The notes beneath the pieces were generated by a model. It worked only from the letters and a program-made list of their open reading frames with translations. It did not search any database and was not told the origin of the DNA. A stretch of 64,000 bases of DNA from Parapristionchus giblindavisi (lineage: Eukaryota; Nematoda; Chromadorea; Rhabditida; Diplogasteridae), in the NCBI GenBank assembly GCA_943737045.1, contig CALSFV010000229.1:477001-541000 (forward strand), read 5' to 3'. The position numbers were made by a program, and so were the translations under genes. This document shows, piece after piece, positions 46,134 through 58,155 of this stretch; positions within the stretch are counted from its first letter, which is position 1; every line of letters starts with the position of its first letter.

Positions 46134-47352
46134 AGAGGGAGAGGGAGAGAAAGGGAGAAATATATAGAGTCCTAGAATCAGAGAAATAGATAGACAAGAA
46201 GGCACACAGTGAATCAAAAATAAGATTGCGAGAGATAAAAGGTAAAGTGAGAAAGGCGGAGAAAGAGCAAAGTGAACGGAGAGAATGATGCAAAGTGAGT
46301 GAGAGAGAGGGGGGGGGGAGGGGGGGGGGAGGGAGAGGGGAGAGAGAGGGGGAGAACGATGGGACTGAGCTGTTTGTTGACTTCTTCTACTACTTCTTCA
46401 CAATTCATTCACCGCTCTCCCTCTCTCTCTCACTCTTCACGTCTCCCTCTCCCTCTGCCTCCTCCTCTCCCTCTTTTAATCCCCCTCACCCAAAATCTCG
46501 GAAGAAGAATAAGTAAGAAAAAATAATTGCTGCGTGTACGCCCAAAGCTACCGTAACCAAATTGTCACTCTGATTGCGCAAATTAGTACAAGAGAGGTGA
46601 ATCACAAAATAAAGGTCAGAAGACAATTACAGGAGGAGCAAGCCACAGAGGCAGTTAGAGAGGGAGTGACTAATTCCAATCACAAAAAGAACTAATATCG
46701 ATGGTATCGAAAGGAAAAAAGCGCGAGAGAGTGTGCAAAGCTACGAGAGTTCTCTCCGATTTACTTTTCGTTTCATAACTTCTGAACAGAATGAAATACG
46801 ACGATATATGTTGTACGGTAAGTTCTAACTGCGTAATGTTCTGTTCAACGAAAATTAGAGAAAACTCTCCTGGTTTTACACACTCTCTCGCCTCTTTTTT
46901 TCGTTTCTTTTCGAGAGTTTTGAACACCATACTACAAGTTTTTTTCACTCTGATCAAATAACAAAGACATCTACTATAAAACTAGTAGGTTGGTAGTAAA
47001 AATGCATTGCAGCATACAATTATAGCCTCCTACTCTTTTTTACAAAGAATAAAAAAACATCCGATTTCAGACTCATATGTTTTGAGAACCAGAGGGAGGT
47101 AATGAAACGATATTATTTAGAAAAGAAAAAAACAAATAAAGACAAAACATTTTTTCTTTCTCTGTCTGTAATTTTCCATAGACAATCAGTTACATGGAAC
47201 CACTCATCTACCTCACTAATACTAATCATTATTAAAATTATTTTAAATAAATAAATATTCGCGTACCGTGAATAGCGCCTCTCCAAGAGAAAGACCAATC
47301 GGATGGTGACAGTAGGCCTTCTTCCGTTCAGACGTATCCTCTATCGAGCTCA
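40533..47352 (-). CDS. Three phase-0-joined exons of a long-intron gene
   Basis: Minus-strand exons 47352-47267, 42581-42552 and 40586-40533 all have good splice sites (acceptors attgcag, tttattag, cctttcag; donors gtacgc, gtagtt, gtagtg) and join in phase. They read ERKKAYCHHPIGLSLGEALF, VVSKPDPSRV and VNISTRWLATRDSRGTIT. The sense array TTGATCTTTGATC begins 4 bases into the intron after the 30-base exon, as in the mevalonate kinase gene. Introns of 2-5 kb are packed with microsatellites. A phase-0 join to the 36361-36262 exon is possible. I do not recognise the family. Confidence 0.45.
40869..40952. repeat. GGGAGA hexamer array
   Basis: About a dozen GGGAGA units, cleaner than the surrounding GA tracts. 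Confidence 0.85.
41318..41410. repeat. GA microsatellite
   Basis: Long GA run with a few AAAG interruptions. Confidence 0.9.
41691..41812. mobile_element. Degenerate relative of the CATACGTGGGC MITE
   Basis: Shares the paired ggtttttgcacccgacacgcccga and gcatcagacccacccgatcc blocks with 38555-38717. The ends are eroded and no target duplication is seen. Confidence 0.4.
42379..42473. mobile_element. Degenerate CATAGGTCG-family element
   Basis: Starts gcaggtcgaaaagtaggtta and ends taactatttggcctatgc, resembling the ends of 32087-32209 and 51284-51444. The interior is T-rich; no target duplication. Confidence 0.4.
42720..42992. repeat. Head-to-head CT and GA microsatellites
   Basis: A CT tract (42740-42815) and a GA tract (42891-42992) are inverted relative to each other around a 75-base spacer, so the strand could fold back into a long hairpin. 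Confidence 0.85.
43920..44012. repeat. GA microsatellite
   Basis: GA run with GGGAGA interruptions. Confidence 0.9.
45350..45542. mobile_element. CATACATT MITE with 8-bp target duplication, copy 2 (193 bp)
   Basis: Ends CATACATTTTCGGTACCCTCG and CGAGGGTATGGCAATGTATG. Flanked by ATCGTGAT on both sides (45342-45349, 45543-45550), fitting hAT nTnnnnAn. Close relative of 8675-8870. Confidence 0.88.
46015..46155. repeat. GA / GGGAGA microsatellite
   Basis: GGGAGA-type units, then a long GA run. A G-rich purine tract follows at 46295-46355. Confidence 0.85.
46700..46912. mobile_element. Inverted-repeat element (GCGAGAGAGTGTG arms)
   Basis: Left arm gaaaggaaaaaagcgcgagagagtgtg faces right arm cacactctctcgcctctttttttcg; inner parts gagagttctctc and gagaaaactctc also pair. 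No target duplication identified. Confidence 0.5.
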
Positions 47353-48329
47353 CTGCAATCATAATCTTCAAAATATCTTTGAAATAATTAGGAATACTTT
47401 TAAAATAGATAATTATGAAAAGTATCTCAACTATGGTATAACAATGATCAACGAAAGAAACCTCGCCCTCTTCTCAACCTTCTGCGTCAAAATTCGCAAC
47501 AAAAGAGGGCAAAAAGAATTCACCATTTCCCACTTTCCACACTTCCCTTCCAAGATTTATTATATTCTCGCGACTTTCGTGTTCATCTCAATATTCATCT
47601 GACAATGATATGAGGAATACCCAAACATGCATCGATCATAGTATACATTTTCATACCATCATAATGTAAGGATCAACCCCTTTATAAGGCTCATTTTTTT
47701 ATGCGAAAGAATACAGTTTACAAATGATCTCACTAAAAGAAGAGTTTATCATTGACTCATTCATACCCTTTGATAGTCACTTTGTCTGTTCTGGGAATGA
47801 AATCAATGTGAAATACAGTGTTCATAGCATGACTAAATCTGAATCAATCAGCCTCCCTCTTCCTCTCCCCCCCCTCTCTCTCCCTCTCCCTATCTCTGTC
47901 TCTATGCCTCTCTCAAACTCCAACAAACCCGAAATCCAGTACGTAAAATCGATAGGGAAAGAATCCGGGAGAATGGGAGGAGGAGTGGAGAAGAAAATAT
48001 AAAAAGACAACGACAAAAATACGAAATATAAAAAAAGCAAAGAAAGAGAGAGGAAGAGGAGTGTGTGTATTCCTCAAGGCGTTTCTTTCCTTCGTTATTC
48101 TCCTCTCCCTCTCCTTCCTCCTCACCCTCTCCCTCTCTTTCCTCCCTCTTCCTCTCCCTCTCTCTCTCACTCACTTGTTTTCATAGAGGTACGCCCAGTA
48201 CAAACTTAGAGGAAGAAGAAGAAAACGACGAAGAGTAAAGAAGAGAAGGAGGCAGAAAAATAAAAAGAAGAAGAAGAAGCGTATTCCTGAGAGGAACAAG
48301 TAGAAGAGAGGAGGGGAGGAATGCGGGGC

Positions 48330-48415
48330 TTTTCTCTCTCTCTCTCTCTCTCCCTCCCTCCCTCCCTCCCTCTCTCTCTCTCTCTCTCTCTCGCTCGCTC
48401 GCTCTCTTTCTCCCC
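48330..48415. repeat. CT-rich microsatellite
   Basis: CTCTCT with CCCT and GCTC variants. Confidence 0.85.
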
Positions 48416-49754
48416 CTCCGCCTCTTCCTAGAGAGGTAGCGAGCTGGGAGAGAAAAAGAGAGAAAGAAGGAGAGGGAGGGAGAAGCGAACAAATTTGACA
48501 GAATTACTTGGCAAACGGGGCCTGTGAGAGAGAGGGAAATGGCGCATGGAGGGTTAAAGGCACAGAAAAAGACGAGGAGAGGAGAGGAGGGGAGAAAAAA
48601 AGGAGTAGTAGTAGAAGAAAGACTGACGAAACGAAATAACGTGGGCAGACATGTACATCTTCTCTCTTCCTTTTGTTCCGTTAAATTGTTGGAAGACTTT
48701 ATGAGCCGAATATGGTGTAAATACTCCACACAAACAAACACGGACCATTTTCCATTTCTAATTTTCATAAAATAATTAACATCACAGTTTCAAATAACTG
48801 AGTGTGGTGAACTGCTCCATTGGTACAACGAAAATTACACCTTATCCCGAAGCTGCGAACTCTGAAGCCCCGCGTTCTCACAACGCGGCGGTCATAAATC
48901 AGGTCCAGACGTCACCCGGAACATTCCAAATGCAATGGGGAGAAACGTAACGAGTGATAACTCTTGTTGGGCGTCACTTTCAATTCCCTGTCAGGAGAAT
49001 GAGAATGAGGAGAATGTGATGTTATGAAAAGATGTAGTACTGGTACTGTGAGAGAGACGTCATCTACCTCTCACATATCGTGCGTCTCAACTCAATATTG
49101 CCGTTCACGTAGCACTTATCAGTGAGAATTTCTCACTGTCAGGATGACAGCTCACACTACGAACCCGTTCTACTTTGTGCTCAAATTCTCTCTGACACCA
49201 GAGAATATTCAAGAACACCAGCCATACATCACCGATACTTATTCCCATGGAATCATCTCAACATCAGCCCACTCCACACTAACAAAGTACAGTACACCTG
49301 CACACACCAATCAATCAATAACAACGATATTGATTAGCCTCAATCAATTTATAATCGAATGAGTAGATCATCCGATGGTACTGAATAATTCACCATTCGT
49401 TTGATCAGTCAATCAATAATACTGCCCCTTCCAGCAGCCTGCAAGACCGTGAAATAGGCGAGCAAACATCTTGAGAAAGTGAGTGAGAGAGAATATCCCC
49501 TCATAGAAAAGCAACGACGACGATGACACTAGTTAGTATTCCGACGTAACGAGGAGGGGAATGATTGAAAAGAGTGAGAAGAAGAGGATGAGGAAGAATA
49601 GAGATGAATAGGAAGAGGAGGATGAGAGAGAAGTGGGGAGAGAAAGAAGGAGATGAAGAGTAAAGATAAAATAAAGAAAATATGAGTAGGAGGATTCAGG
49701 GGCATTCTCAGGAGTTTCTCTCCGTCTCTCATCCCGGGTCGAAGGGCATAGTAT

Positions 49755-49827
49755 GAGGATAGAGAGGGAGGAAGAGAGAGGGACGAAGCGGGAGAGAGAG
49801 AGGAATTGAGAGTGATAGAAAGAGAGA

Positions 49828-49866
<39 letters not shown>

Positions 49867-49868
49867 TG
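49755..49868. repeat. GA microsatellite
   Basis: Interrupted then pure GA run. Confidence 0.85.
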
Positions 49869-50288
49869 AGAGAATGAAGCACAGCAGTAGCATCCTTCTT
49901 TTCTCGGCTTGGCCATCAATGACGTCAAAGGAGGTTTAAGATGCTCCTCTTCTTCTTTTCATCTTTTCGTCTATATCTACTTCTCTCTCGGTTCATCCCT
50001 CCGCTCACCTTTTGTCGTCTTCTCCATCATCTTCCTCTCATCACGAGGATCAAGAATGAAAGGCATACATATTTCCAAACTCTCGATAAACATAAGCCAT
50101 CTACATTCCTCAGGTATGTTATCTGGTCATAATGGAAAAAAAAAATCCCATCGCGGTCACTGGTCGCAAATCGCCCAACCTATGGAAGTCACACGTCCGA
50201 CGACACAGTCAGCAGACATCCAAGTAACAAAGTGAGTAAGTATAATGGGTCTAGTCAGCTCCATCAGATGGAAGCTCCACATGCACAC

Positions 50289-50778
50289 CAGGGCTGGGAT
50301 TTCCGTTTTTCAGATTTTCCGAATTTTCCGATTTTTCCCGACCTTTTTCGGAAAATTTCTAGTGACTAAAACTCAATGAATAAAATATTTTTCTCATGAA
50401 AAAAAACATTAAAAACAAAAATCGGTAATAAATTCTTTCTTTCTTTCTTTATTTCCATCGAATCTTTTAATTCAGTTCTGCTAAGAAGATTCTCTCTCTC
50501 GACCATGATAATATTGAGCAGTTACTCATTCCCAAAATTAACACCACCTACCAAAACTGACTCAATAGTTCCAAAGATGCTGTTATATTTTTATATTTTG
50601 AGTTTCAAAATATACTTGTGGCTAAATATTATCGTTTTTATAAATATTTTCAGAACAATAACAACTTTAAAAAATATTTTCCCAAAATTTTCCGAATTTT
50701 ACGAAATTTTTCCGAATTTTCCGAAAATATTTTCGGAAATTTCCGATTTTCCGAAAATATTTTTTCCGAACAGCCCTG
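50289..50778. mobile_element. hAT-like MITE with 8-bp target duplication, copy 2
   Basis: Starts CAGGGCTGGGATTTCCG and ends CCGAACAGCCCTG. ATGCACAC flanks both sides (50281-50288, 50779-50786), fitting nTnnnnAn. Same terminal words as 4810-5336, but the sub-terminal short repeats are attttccgaattttccg instead of ttttttgaattttttg. The centre includes a run of tttctttctttc. Confidence 0.85.
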
Positions 50779-51283
50779 ATGCACACTAAGTACTCTTCAT
50801 TCTCATCAACCGATACAATGGAAAATACTAGGACATGCAGCGATGCAGCTCCCGCACATACACCATCACCACAATCTCTTAGACTATGTTGAACGAACAC
50901 CATCAACAATAGAATATTCAGAGACGAAGAAGCGTGGACTGTCCGAATGGCACAAACACCACAAAGGACACAAAACAGGATCGAGGGAGAAAAAATACTT
51001 GCACAAAGTGTGTGAGAGAGACTGATATCATGGCTTGAATGACACGCTTAATTGAATGAATGACTGACAGCTCCGACACACTTCACAAGTTCAGAGGAAC
51101 GTGGGTGAGGGAGGAAGATGGAAGTGGGGGGATGGAGAGAGGCAACATGATAATTAGTTTACTTCCGCCTTCATAAGCAGCACTATCGATAAACCGGACA
51201 AAAATCCAAATAAGGGGAACCCCATATATTTTCCGAAAGAAGTTTCTGATGACCCACAAATAATATTTTTTAAACTGTTTTAC

Positions 51284-51444
51284 CATAGGTCGAAAAGTAT
51301 GTTACAAAGTAAAAAGCCTGACCGGATTTTGAGCCAACAATTCACAAAAAAAACGATAAACCTGACAGGATTTTCAGCCAAATTTTCACAAAAGTCGAAA
51401 AACCTGACCGGATTTTGAAAACCGATAACCTAGCTATTCGAATG
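51284..51444. mobile_element. CATAGGTCG MITE with 8-bp target duplication, copy 2 (161 bp)
   Basis: Starts CATAGGTCGAAAAGTATGTT and ends TAGCTATTCGAATG. Flanked by TGTTTTAC (51276-51283 and 51445-51452). Three cctgacnggatttt units inside, versus two in 32087-32209. Confidence 0.85.
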
Positions 51445-51627
51445 TGTTTTACCCGAAATGCCAAAAAAAGATAAATCACAGGTGCAAGGACCACAGCTCA
51501 TGAGACCGCTCAGGTATAATCGTCTTACTTCTCTTTGATCAATACAAATGTTTCCAAGTCGTCGAAATCAAATCGAAAAAGCGTACTATCAGACTATCGG
51601 ACCGGACATATGCACATCTAACACCAG

Positions 51628-51849
51628 ATGCACGATGCACTGCGAAACTTTGGTCTTTCACTCGCAGATAATTTCAGGTCCCATTTTCTGAGGGACAGAG
51701 TGCGCGACCTTAGTCAGCGGAAATGGCGGGAGACCAAATTCTGCCCCTGTGACACTATCATAATGACTGACTTTGCAATCCGCCTGCACCAAGCCACGCT
51801 GTCAGTTAGTGCGATTCTGGTAATATATTATTACCATAATCTTCTGTAA
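51628..51849 (+). CDS. Unrecognised ORF, possibly 5' part of the interrupted gene downstream
   Basis: Opens MHDALRNFGLSLADNFRSHF and stays coding-like (RDLSQRKWRETKFCPCDTII) to a gtaata donor at about 51819; the remaining codons look intronic. Orientation is the same as the interrupted frame at 52957-54512. No family recognised. Confidence 0.3.
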   Translation: MHDALRNFGLSLADNFRSHFLRDRVRDLSQRKWRETKFCPCDTIIMTDFAIRLHQATLSVSAILVIYYYHNLL

Positions 51850-52423
51850 ATTGTAAATGTAATACCAGAGAGCTCTTATCAGATCAAACATGTATAGAAA
51901 GCGCAATGAACCAACATAAGTACAGTGAGACAGCAAGTGAGAGAGCACGCCTACCACAGTCCTCTAACCACACTACAAATTACTCCTCATCAATGGAAAC
52001 TCTGTGTGAGATGTCACCACAACCAGAATTGGAAAAAAAGAATTGTATATAAAGATTAAATAAAAATATACTAAAGTTTATTAGTAAATATGTTTGGTAA
52101 TTTTTAATGCAAGCCTCACATAGGTTCTAGGCACTGAACCTTTACTTAATGGGGGTTAGCCATTTTCAGTAGAACCCAACTGAGTTGGATAACAAAAGAA
52201 TGTTGATCTCTACTCTCTGACTCAATGTCAATGACTGTCTGAGTGTTTTACAACAGAGAACAAAAAGAGGAAGCATCTGGAACAGACTACGACGCAATAA
52301 AAACAGCGTTAAAAAGATAGAAATAGTAGGAGATGGGGAAATCGAATGTCATCCAAGACAATCATCAAAAGTGTTCGAGCACAAGCCATTTTGTTTTTGA
52401 AAGTCAGACAAGCGAGAGAGAGT

Positions 52424-52431
52424 GGGGAGAG

Positions 52432-52476
<45 letters not shown>
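52424..52476. repeat. GA microsatellite
   Basis: Uninterrupted GA run of about 20 units. Confidence 0.85.
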
Positions 52477-52478
<2 letters not shown>

Positions 52479-53119
52479 CGAGAGGGGAGAGATATATCTA
52501 CAGATAGAGTGAAGGATAGAGACGTAACATTAAATTGACGAGTGCTTTCATCGAAAGCGGTCGTTCTTGCAACGAAAAACAGTGCATATCAAAGGAACGA
52601 CAGTTGAACAAATAGAATGTTCTCGATTGGAACAAAAGTCGATGCAAGATGTGTACATGGAATGGTTGCTGGAGAAAGGGAGCGGAAGAGATTATAAGGA
52701 TAGAGGAAAAGGGAGTAAAGAATAGACGCCGTGTGATTGAATCAGACGGATATTAGAGGGAACATAGAGAGACCTTCCTCTGAGCCTGTGCGCTCTCTTC
52801 ACATCTCACACACTCTCTGCAGTTCTCCAACAAGATACCATTCACCGATGGTTTGGCTCTTTTTCATTGTATTCACCTCTATTCAAGAACAAATCATATT
52901 TGATGGGTATCATCGCGCCTTTAAGGATTGCGAGGTGCCGCGATGTTGCATGGTAATCCACGACACAGTCCCAACCAATCAACTTTCACACTGAAGTTCA
53001 CAGAAACTGCATTTGGCTTGCGATAAGGCAACTCACGTCGATCATATCCCACGCAAAATTCTCACATGAGAACAACCATCGAGCACTAATTATGATCGAA
53101 CGAAAAGGGCACAAATTAC

Positions 53120-54343
53120 GGCAGTACGACATTTTGGAACGGCCGTTTTGGAACACGGACGTTTTGGAACGGGACGTTTTGGAACACGGCCGTTTTGGAA
53201 CGGGACGTTTTGGAACACGGACGTTTGGGGGGGGGGGGGGGTGACATTTCAGCAACCGCATTTCGAAAACCGACATTTCGGCAACGGGGCATAACTCGGT
53301 TAGTAGGGTCATAGAAACATGAGATGGGTATCAATGTGATCAGCATCAGCAACACTGGAGTAATCTACCGTAATCCGGTTCGGTGGGTCAGATTTGACTA
53401 AAAATGGTCGGAACAACCACTACTTGTGCGAAATCATTATCAGCTATTGCAAACTACAGTAATCTACCGTAATCCGGTTCGGTTGGTCAAATCAAGTTCG
53501 GTGGGTCAGATTTGACTAAAAATGGTCGGAACAACCACTACTTGTGCGAAATCATTATCAGCTATTGCAAACTACAGTAATCTACCGTAATCCGGTTCGG
53601 TGGGTCAGATCAAGTTCGGTGGGTCAGATTTGACTAAAAATTGTCGGAATGGCCACTACGTGTGCGTTATCATCATGAGCTATTACAAAATACCGTAATC
53701 TACCGTAATCCAGTTCGATGGGTCAGAACAAGTTCGGTGGGTCAGATTTCGCTAAAATTGTGTGTGTCAGATTAGAGTAAGCATAACTGTAACTAACAAC
53801 AGGGGTATGCGGTAAATGACGTTAAAAATATCAAAACTTTAAAAAAAATTTCAATTTTCAAATTTTATTTGAAAAAAAATTGCTAGTACCCGACAAGCTA
53901 GTTATGGAACGTTACCGGAATGCCCGTTGGGTTATTACTAAAATCTGACCCATCGCACTTGATGTGACCCACCGAACCGGATTACGGTAGATTACGGTAG
54001 TTTGCAATAGCTCATGATGATATCACACACGTAGTGACCATTCCGACAATTTTTAGTCAAATCTGACCCACCGAACTTGATCTGACCCACCGAACTGGGT
54101 TACGGTAGATTACGGTAGTGTTACTGATGCTGATCACACTGATACCTATCTCATGTTTCTATGACCCCTACGAACCGAGTTATGCCCCGTTGCCGAAATG
54201 CGGTTGCTGAAATGTCACCCCCCCCCCCAACGTCCAAAACGTCCGTGTTCCAAAACGTCCCGTTCCAAAACGGCCGTGTTCCAAAATGGCCGTGTTCCAA
54301 AACGTCCCGTTCCAAAACGGCCGTTCCAAAATGTCGTACTGCC
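53120..54343. mobile_element. 1.2-kb inverted-repeat element with 8-bp target duplication
   Basis: Ends GGCAGTACGACATTTTGGAA and TTCCAAAATGTCGTACTGCC are exact complements. CAAATTAC is duplicated on both sides (53112-53119, 54344-54351). The arms (several hundred bases) carry alternating ttttggaacgggacg / ttttggaacacggacg units and a G/C homopolymer. The left arm continues into a tandem repeat (53361-53760). GG..CC ends, long arms and 8-bp target resemble MULE or Merlin-like elements, but the superfamily cannot be fixed. No transposase. Confidence 0.88.
53361..53760. repeat. Tandem repeat of about 99-119 bp
   Basis: Units start near 53361, 53460, 53579 and 53697, each opening taatctaccgtaatccrgtt and including cggtgggtcagatttgact. 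Length differences come from an extra caagttcggtgggtcagat-type insertion. A single diverged inverted unit lies in the opposite arm (53940-54115). Confidence 0.8.
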
Positions 54344-54830
54344 CAAATTACAAGGCTTACAAGGCTATAAACAGGTGAATATCGATGTTGATGTCATTAT
54401 AGACGAAAAAATCAAAAATCGCGATGGTCCATCGTTCAATTTGATGCAGAAATTTCATAAAGAAGGATTATTCGTTAAACATTACAAGAAAAAATCTAAC
54501 GACGTTATATAAAATATGGTAGAAACACGAAATCTATCAATTATTTTGTTTAAAAATGTACATGAATTAGTTTACATGCATGTGAAGTGATAATTTTTTT
54601 TAACAACAAATTTTCAGAATCTAAAAAATAACCTATAAAATCAATAATTCATAGTAGATTTTCCTCCATTTTCCTCTGCACATAACTTGTTACTATTTAC
54701 TAACTCTTCCGCTAATTGGCGTCGTTAGCAGCTTCTTCTTCTTCTTCATTTTCTATAGTGAACGCGGAAAGTAGCCACTCTCTCCCTCTCTAACTCACTC
54801 ATCTTTACAAAAACAAGGACCGATATTGAT

Positions 54831-54842
54831 CTTTGATCTTTG
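54831..54842 (+). repeat. TTGATCT array on the plus strand
   Basis: Reads ttgatctttgatctt on the plus strand, opposite to the arrays 300 bases downstream. It lies after the plus-strand interrupted frame. Confidence 0.7.
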
Positions 54843-55044
54843 GCAAGATCATCGAAACAACTGCCGATTGCATTAAGCCTAATTAATCTTTGATACCCTC
54901 TCCACCTTCACTCTATCCTTCTCCCCATTTCTCTCGTCGACAAAGAACAACAAAAAAGCGCACCAAGAAAAATTCTATGGGACTCCAAATTTCAGAACCA
55001 TAATGATCTACCGATCAAAAACTATTTAAATAATATAAATATAC

Positions 55045-55776
55045 CCAGTGATGGTCAGCAGAGGAGTGAAGGAAGGAAGGAAGTGGTCGAAAGGCCTTCG
55101 GCTAACAGAAGATGTCCTTCTGCAAAAGATCAAAGATCAATATTCGCCAGGAGATCAAAGATCAAAAATTTGGCATCGTCGGAATGATCAAGAGGATCGA
55201 GGAAGGGCATATAAATCGTCCATTACAACGATTAGAAGAGAAAGAAACAATCAAAACGTTCGCTCATATTGAAATAATCAAATCGTGAAAGAGGAATGGG
55301 AGAAAATATTTCCGAAGCAAGCGAGAACGGCGATTCTAAGAATAAGGACAAGACTGAAAGAATGAATGGGGATCTCTCTCTCTCCTTCTTCCACTCTCTC
55401 TCTCTCTCTCTCTACCTCTCCCTCTCTCTCCCTTCCCCCCTCTCTCTCTCTCTACCTCTCCCTCTCTCTCCCTTCCCCCTCTCTCTCTCCCTCTCTCTCC
55501 CTTCCCCCCTCTCTCTCTCTCTCTCTACCTCTCCCTCTCTCTCCCTTCCCCTCCCCCCTCTCTCTCTCTCCTTCTTCCTCTCTCTCCCTCTAGTTCTCCT
55601 TCTCCCTCTTCCTCTCTCTCTTCTTCCATCATCGTCTTCATCTTCCACGGAGTGTGCAGCCATGTATGTCTTTCTATCGTCCTCTCTCCCCTACATATCT
55701 TGCATGGGAATGAGGAAGAAGAAGACAGAATTGGATAGATAAAGAGGTAGAGAGATAGAGAAACTGAAAGAGAGCG

Positions 55777-55820
<44 letters not shown>

Positions 55821-56323
55821 AAGAGAATAACGAAGAGAGAGTATGGAAGAGGGAGAGAGTTCATATATGAAAAAAAAATTTTTTTTCCAAATACACGAGG
55901 AAAACGTCGTTGCGATAAGTCTAGATACGATTAAGAAAACATCCTAAGCATCACTCTAACTAGAGAAAATCTCATCTCACCAAAGCTATCAAATGAACGA
56001 ATTAGTCAACTAGGCTCCGCCCATAAATCAAAGTAAATATAAGGCGGATAAATCAATATAATAATAATTGACTATACATTTCATCACCAAGAAATCAAAA
56101 AATGTTCTGAATCCTTTTAATAAGAGTGATTTATAATAATAGAATCAAAATAGGCTCCGCCCCCTTCCATCATTGCCTCTCCCTCCCCCTCTCTCTCTCT
56201 CCTCTATCCATCTGCTTCTACTTCTCCCCATACTCATAATGAAATCATGATGGATTCAGAGGAGAGGGAGGGAGATATAAATAAAGACTGACCGAGGTAG
56301 GGGGAGAGTGAGGTAGAGAGACC

Positions 56324-56374
<51 letters not shown>

Positions 56375-58064
56375 GTAAAATAAAGATGACGGAGGAAAAA
56401 AGTACTAATAGCGAATATGCATAAGCTGAGTGTGGGAAGGGAATGAGCACGTCGAGGAGAGAGAAGGAGAGAGGGTAGAGATAGAGAGAGAGAAAAGATG
56501 AGTGATCATGGGAAATGAGAGAGTACAGAGAAGGAGAGTAAAGTAGAGAGAGAGTACATGTAAATGAGAGAGCATAGAGAACACGGCGGTTCAATGAAGA
56601 GAAATCCCTACATTTAACTTTGGCTTGAATGCTCTTGCATTACGAAAAATCGGCAAAGTTGATTTGCACTGGGCGGGATTCGAACCTACGAGGTTCGGAT
56701 CTCTAAACAAAAGCTCTATCCACTAAGCCATCTCGGCATGTCTCGCGAATCGTAAAACTCGATGATAGGTCTAGTCAGAAGCGAGCGCCCAGATATACCG
56801 TAATCAACTTTCGCGCTGCTCATCATCACTCAGTTTGCGATACTTTCTTTCTCAGGTAAGAGCTTCTTAGTTACTATCATTGAGCCGCCGTGGAGAGGTG
56901 ATAAGACGTTTCAGAAATTTCACTTCAGAAAGTGCTATTTGAGAAAATCCTCTTCAGAAAAGGACGTTTCAGAAATTTCCACTTCAGATATGATTTTCCA
57001 GAAAAGGACGTTTCAGAAATTTTTTTTCAGAAATTCCAACTCAGAAAAGGACGTTTCAGAAATTGGCATTTCAGAAATTCCAACTCAGAAAAGGACGTTT
57101 CAGAAATCTTTTTTCAGAAATGTCAACTCAGAAAAGGACGTTTAAGAAAATTTTCCCGTTGAAATTGAATGCTACTAAATTTATTCTAAGCGATCTTCTC
57201 TGCAGTTTAAAGCCACAAACCGTTCTGCAAATTTTCTGAAACGTCCTTTTCTGAGTTGGAATTTCTGAAAAATAATTTCTGAAACGTCCTTTTCTGAGTT
57301 GGAATTTCTGAAGTGCCAATTTCTGAAACGTCCTTTTCTGAGTTGGCATTTCTGAAATGGAAATTTCTGAAACGTCCTTTTCTGGAAAAGATTTTCCGAA
57401 ATGACATTTTCTGAAGCGAAATTTCTGAAACGTCCTTTTCTGAAAATTAGTTTCTGAAGTGTCCTTTTCTGAAGTGAAATTTCCGAAACGTCTTATCACC
57501 CGTGGAGAAATAGAGAACAAGAAAGAGGAGAGTACAGAGAGAAAAAATAGAGAAATGGGAGAGAACATGGATGAGTGAGAGAGTAATTTGTCCAATTACA
57601 CGAGTGAGCGAGAGAAAACGTCGCTGGTGTACTACGATAAAAAGAGAATAAGAGCCATTTGCATAATGCGCAATCTTTGCTCTGGATGAAAAAAGAGAGT
57701 GAACGAGAGAGCGTAAGTCGCAGAAGAGAGAGTGAGAGATAGGGGTGTGAGAGAGAGAGATGGAGAGAGAGAGAGGGGGAGAGTGAAAGAGAGAAGGATA
57801 GTGAGAGAGAGGGAGAGAAAGGGAGAGGGGGAGTGACAGAGGAAAAAAATGAAAATGATGATACCAGATCTACGAACCTAAATGTACATTTGATTTTCCT
57901 AATCCGTCTACTAATCCGATATGTGGTAGGAGGAAGAAAACAAAATAAAAAGAGAAGCTAATAGATGATATTTGATTCAAGGTGGTCCAAGATTAAATTA
58001 TAAGAAAATCAAGGTACATATTAACGACCAATTAATCATTCAATTCCAACAACACTAACATTAT

Positions 58065-58155
<91 letters not shown>

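Larger units (their letters stand above)
52957..54512 (+). pseudogene. Reading frame split by an inverted-repeat element
   Basis: Before 53120 the frame reads INFHTEVHRNCIWLAIRQLT, then HENNHRALIMIERKGHKL. After 54343 it continues in the same frame, LQGLQGYK then VNIDVDVIIDEKIKNRDGPS, to a TAA at 54512. The two parts join exactly if the element and one copy of its 8-bp target duplication are set aside. The 5' boundary is unclear: an in-frame TAA lies at 52954 and a related frame upstream (FDGYHRAFKDCEVPRCCM) is offset. Protein family not recognised; gene now disrupted unless the element is spliced out. Confidence 0.5.

Noticed and set aside
49122..49362. Two overlapping plus-strand ORFs
   Set aside because: Two frames are open at once with no preference and no splice chain.
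54161..54370. KTSVFQNVPFQN-type repetitive ORFs
   Set aside because: They translate the arm repeats of the 53120-54343 element.
56665..56738. Functional tRNA gene
   Set aside because: Boxes A and B match, but acceptor, anticodon and T stems do not pair; the same goes for 5453-5525.
57128..57595. 155-aa ORF with FRNSNSEKDVSE-like repeats
   Set aside because: It is the translation of the short units inside the 56897-57500 inverted-repeat element, and similar frames exist on the other strand.
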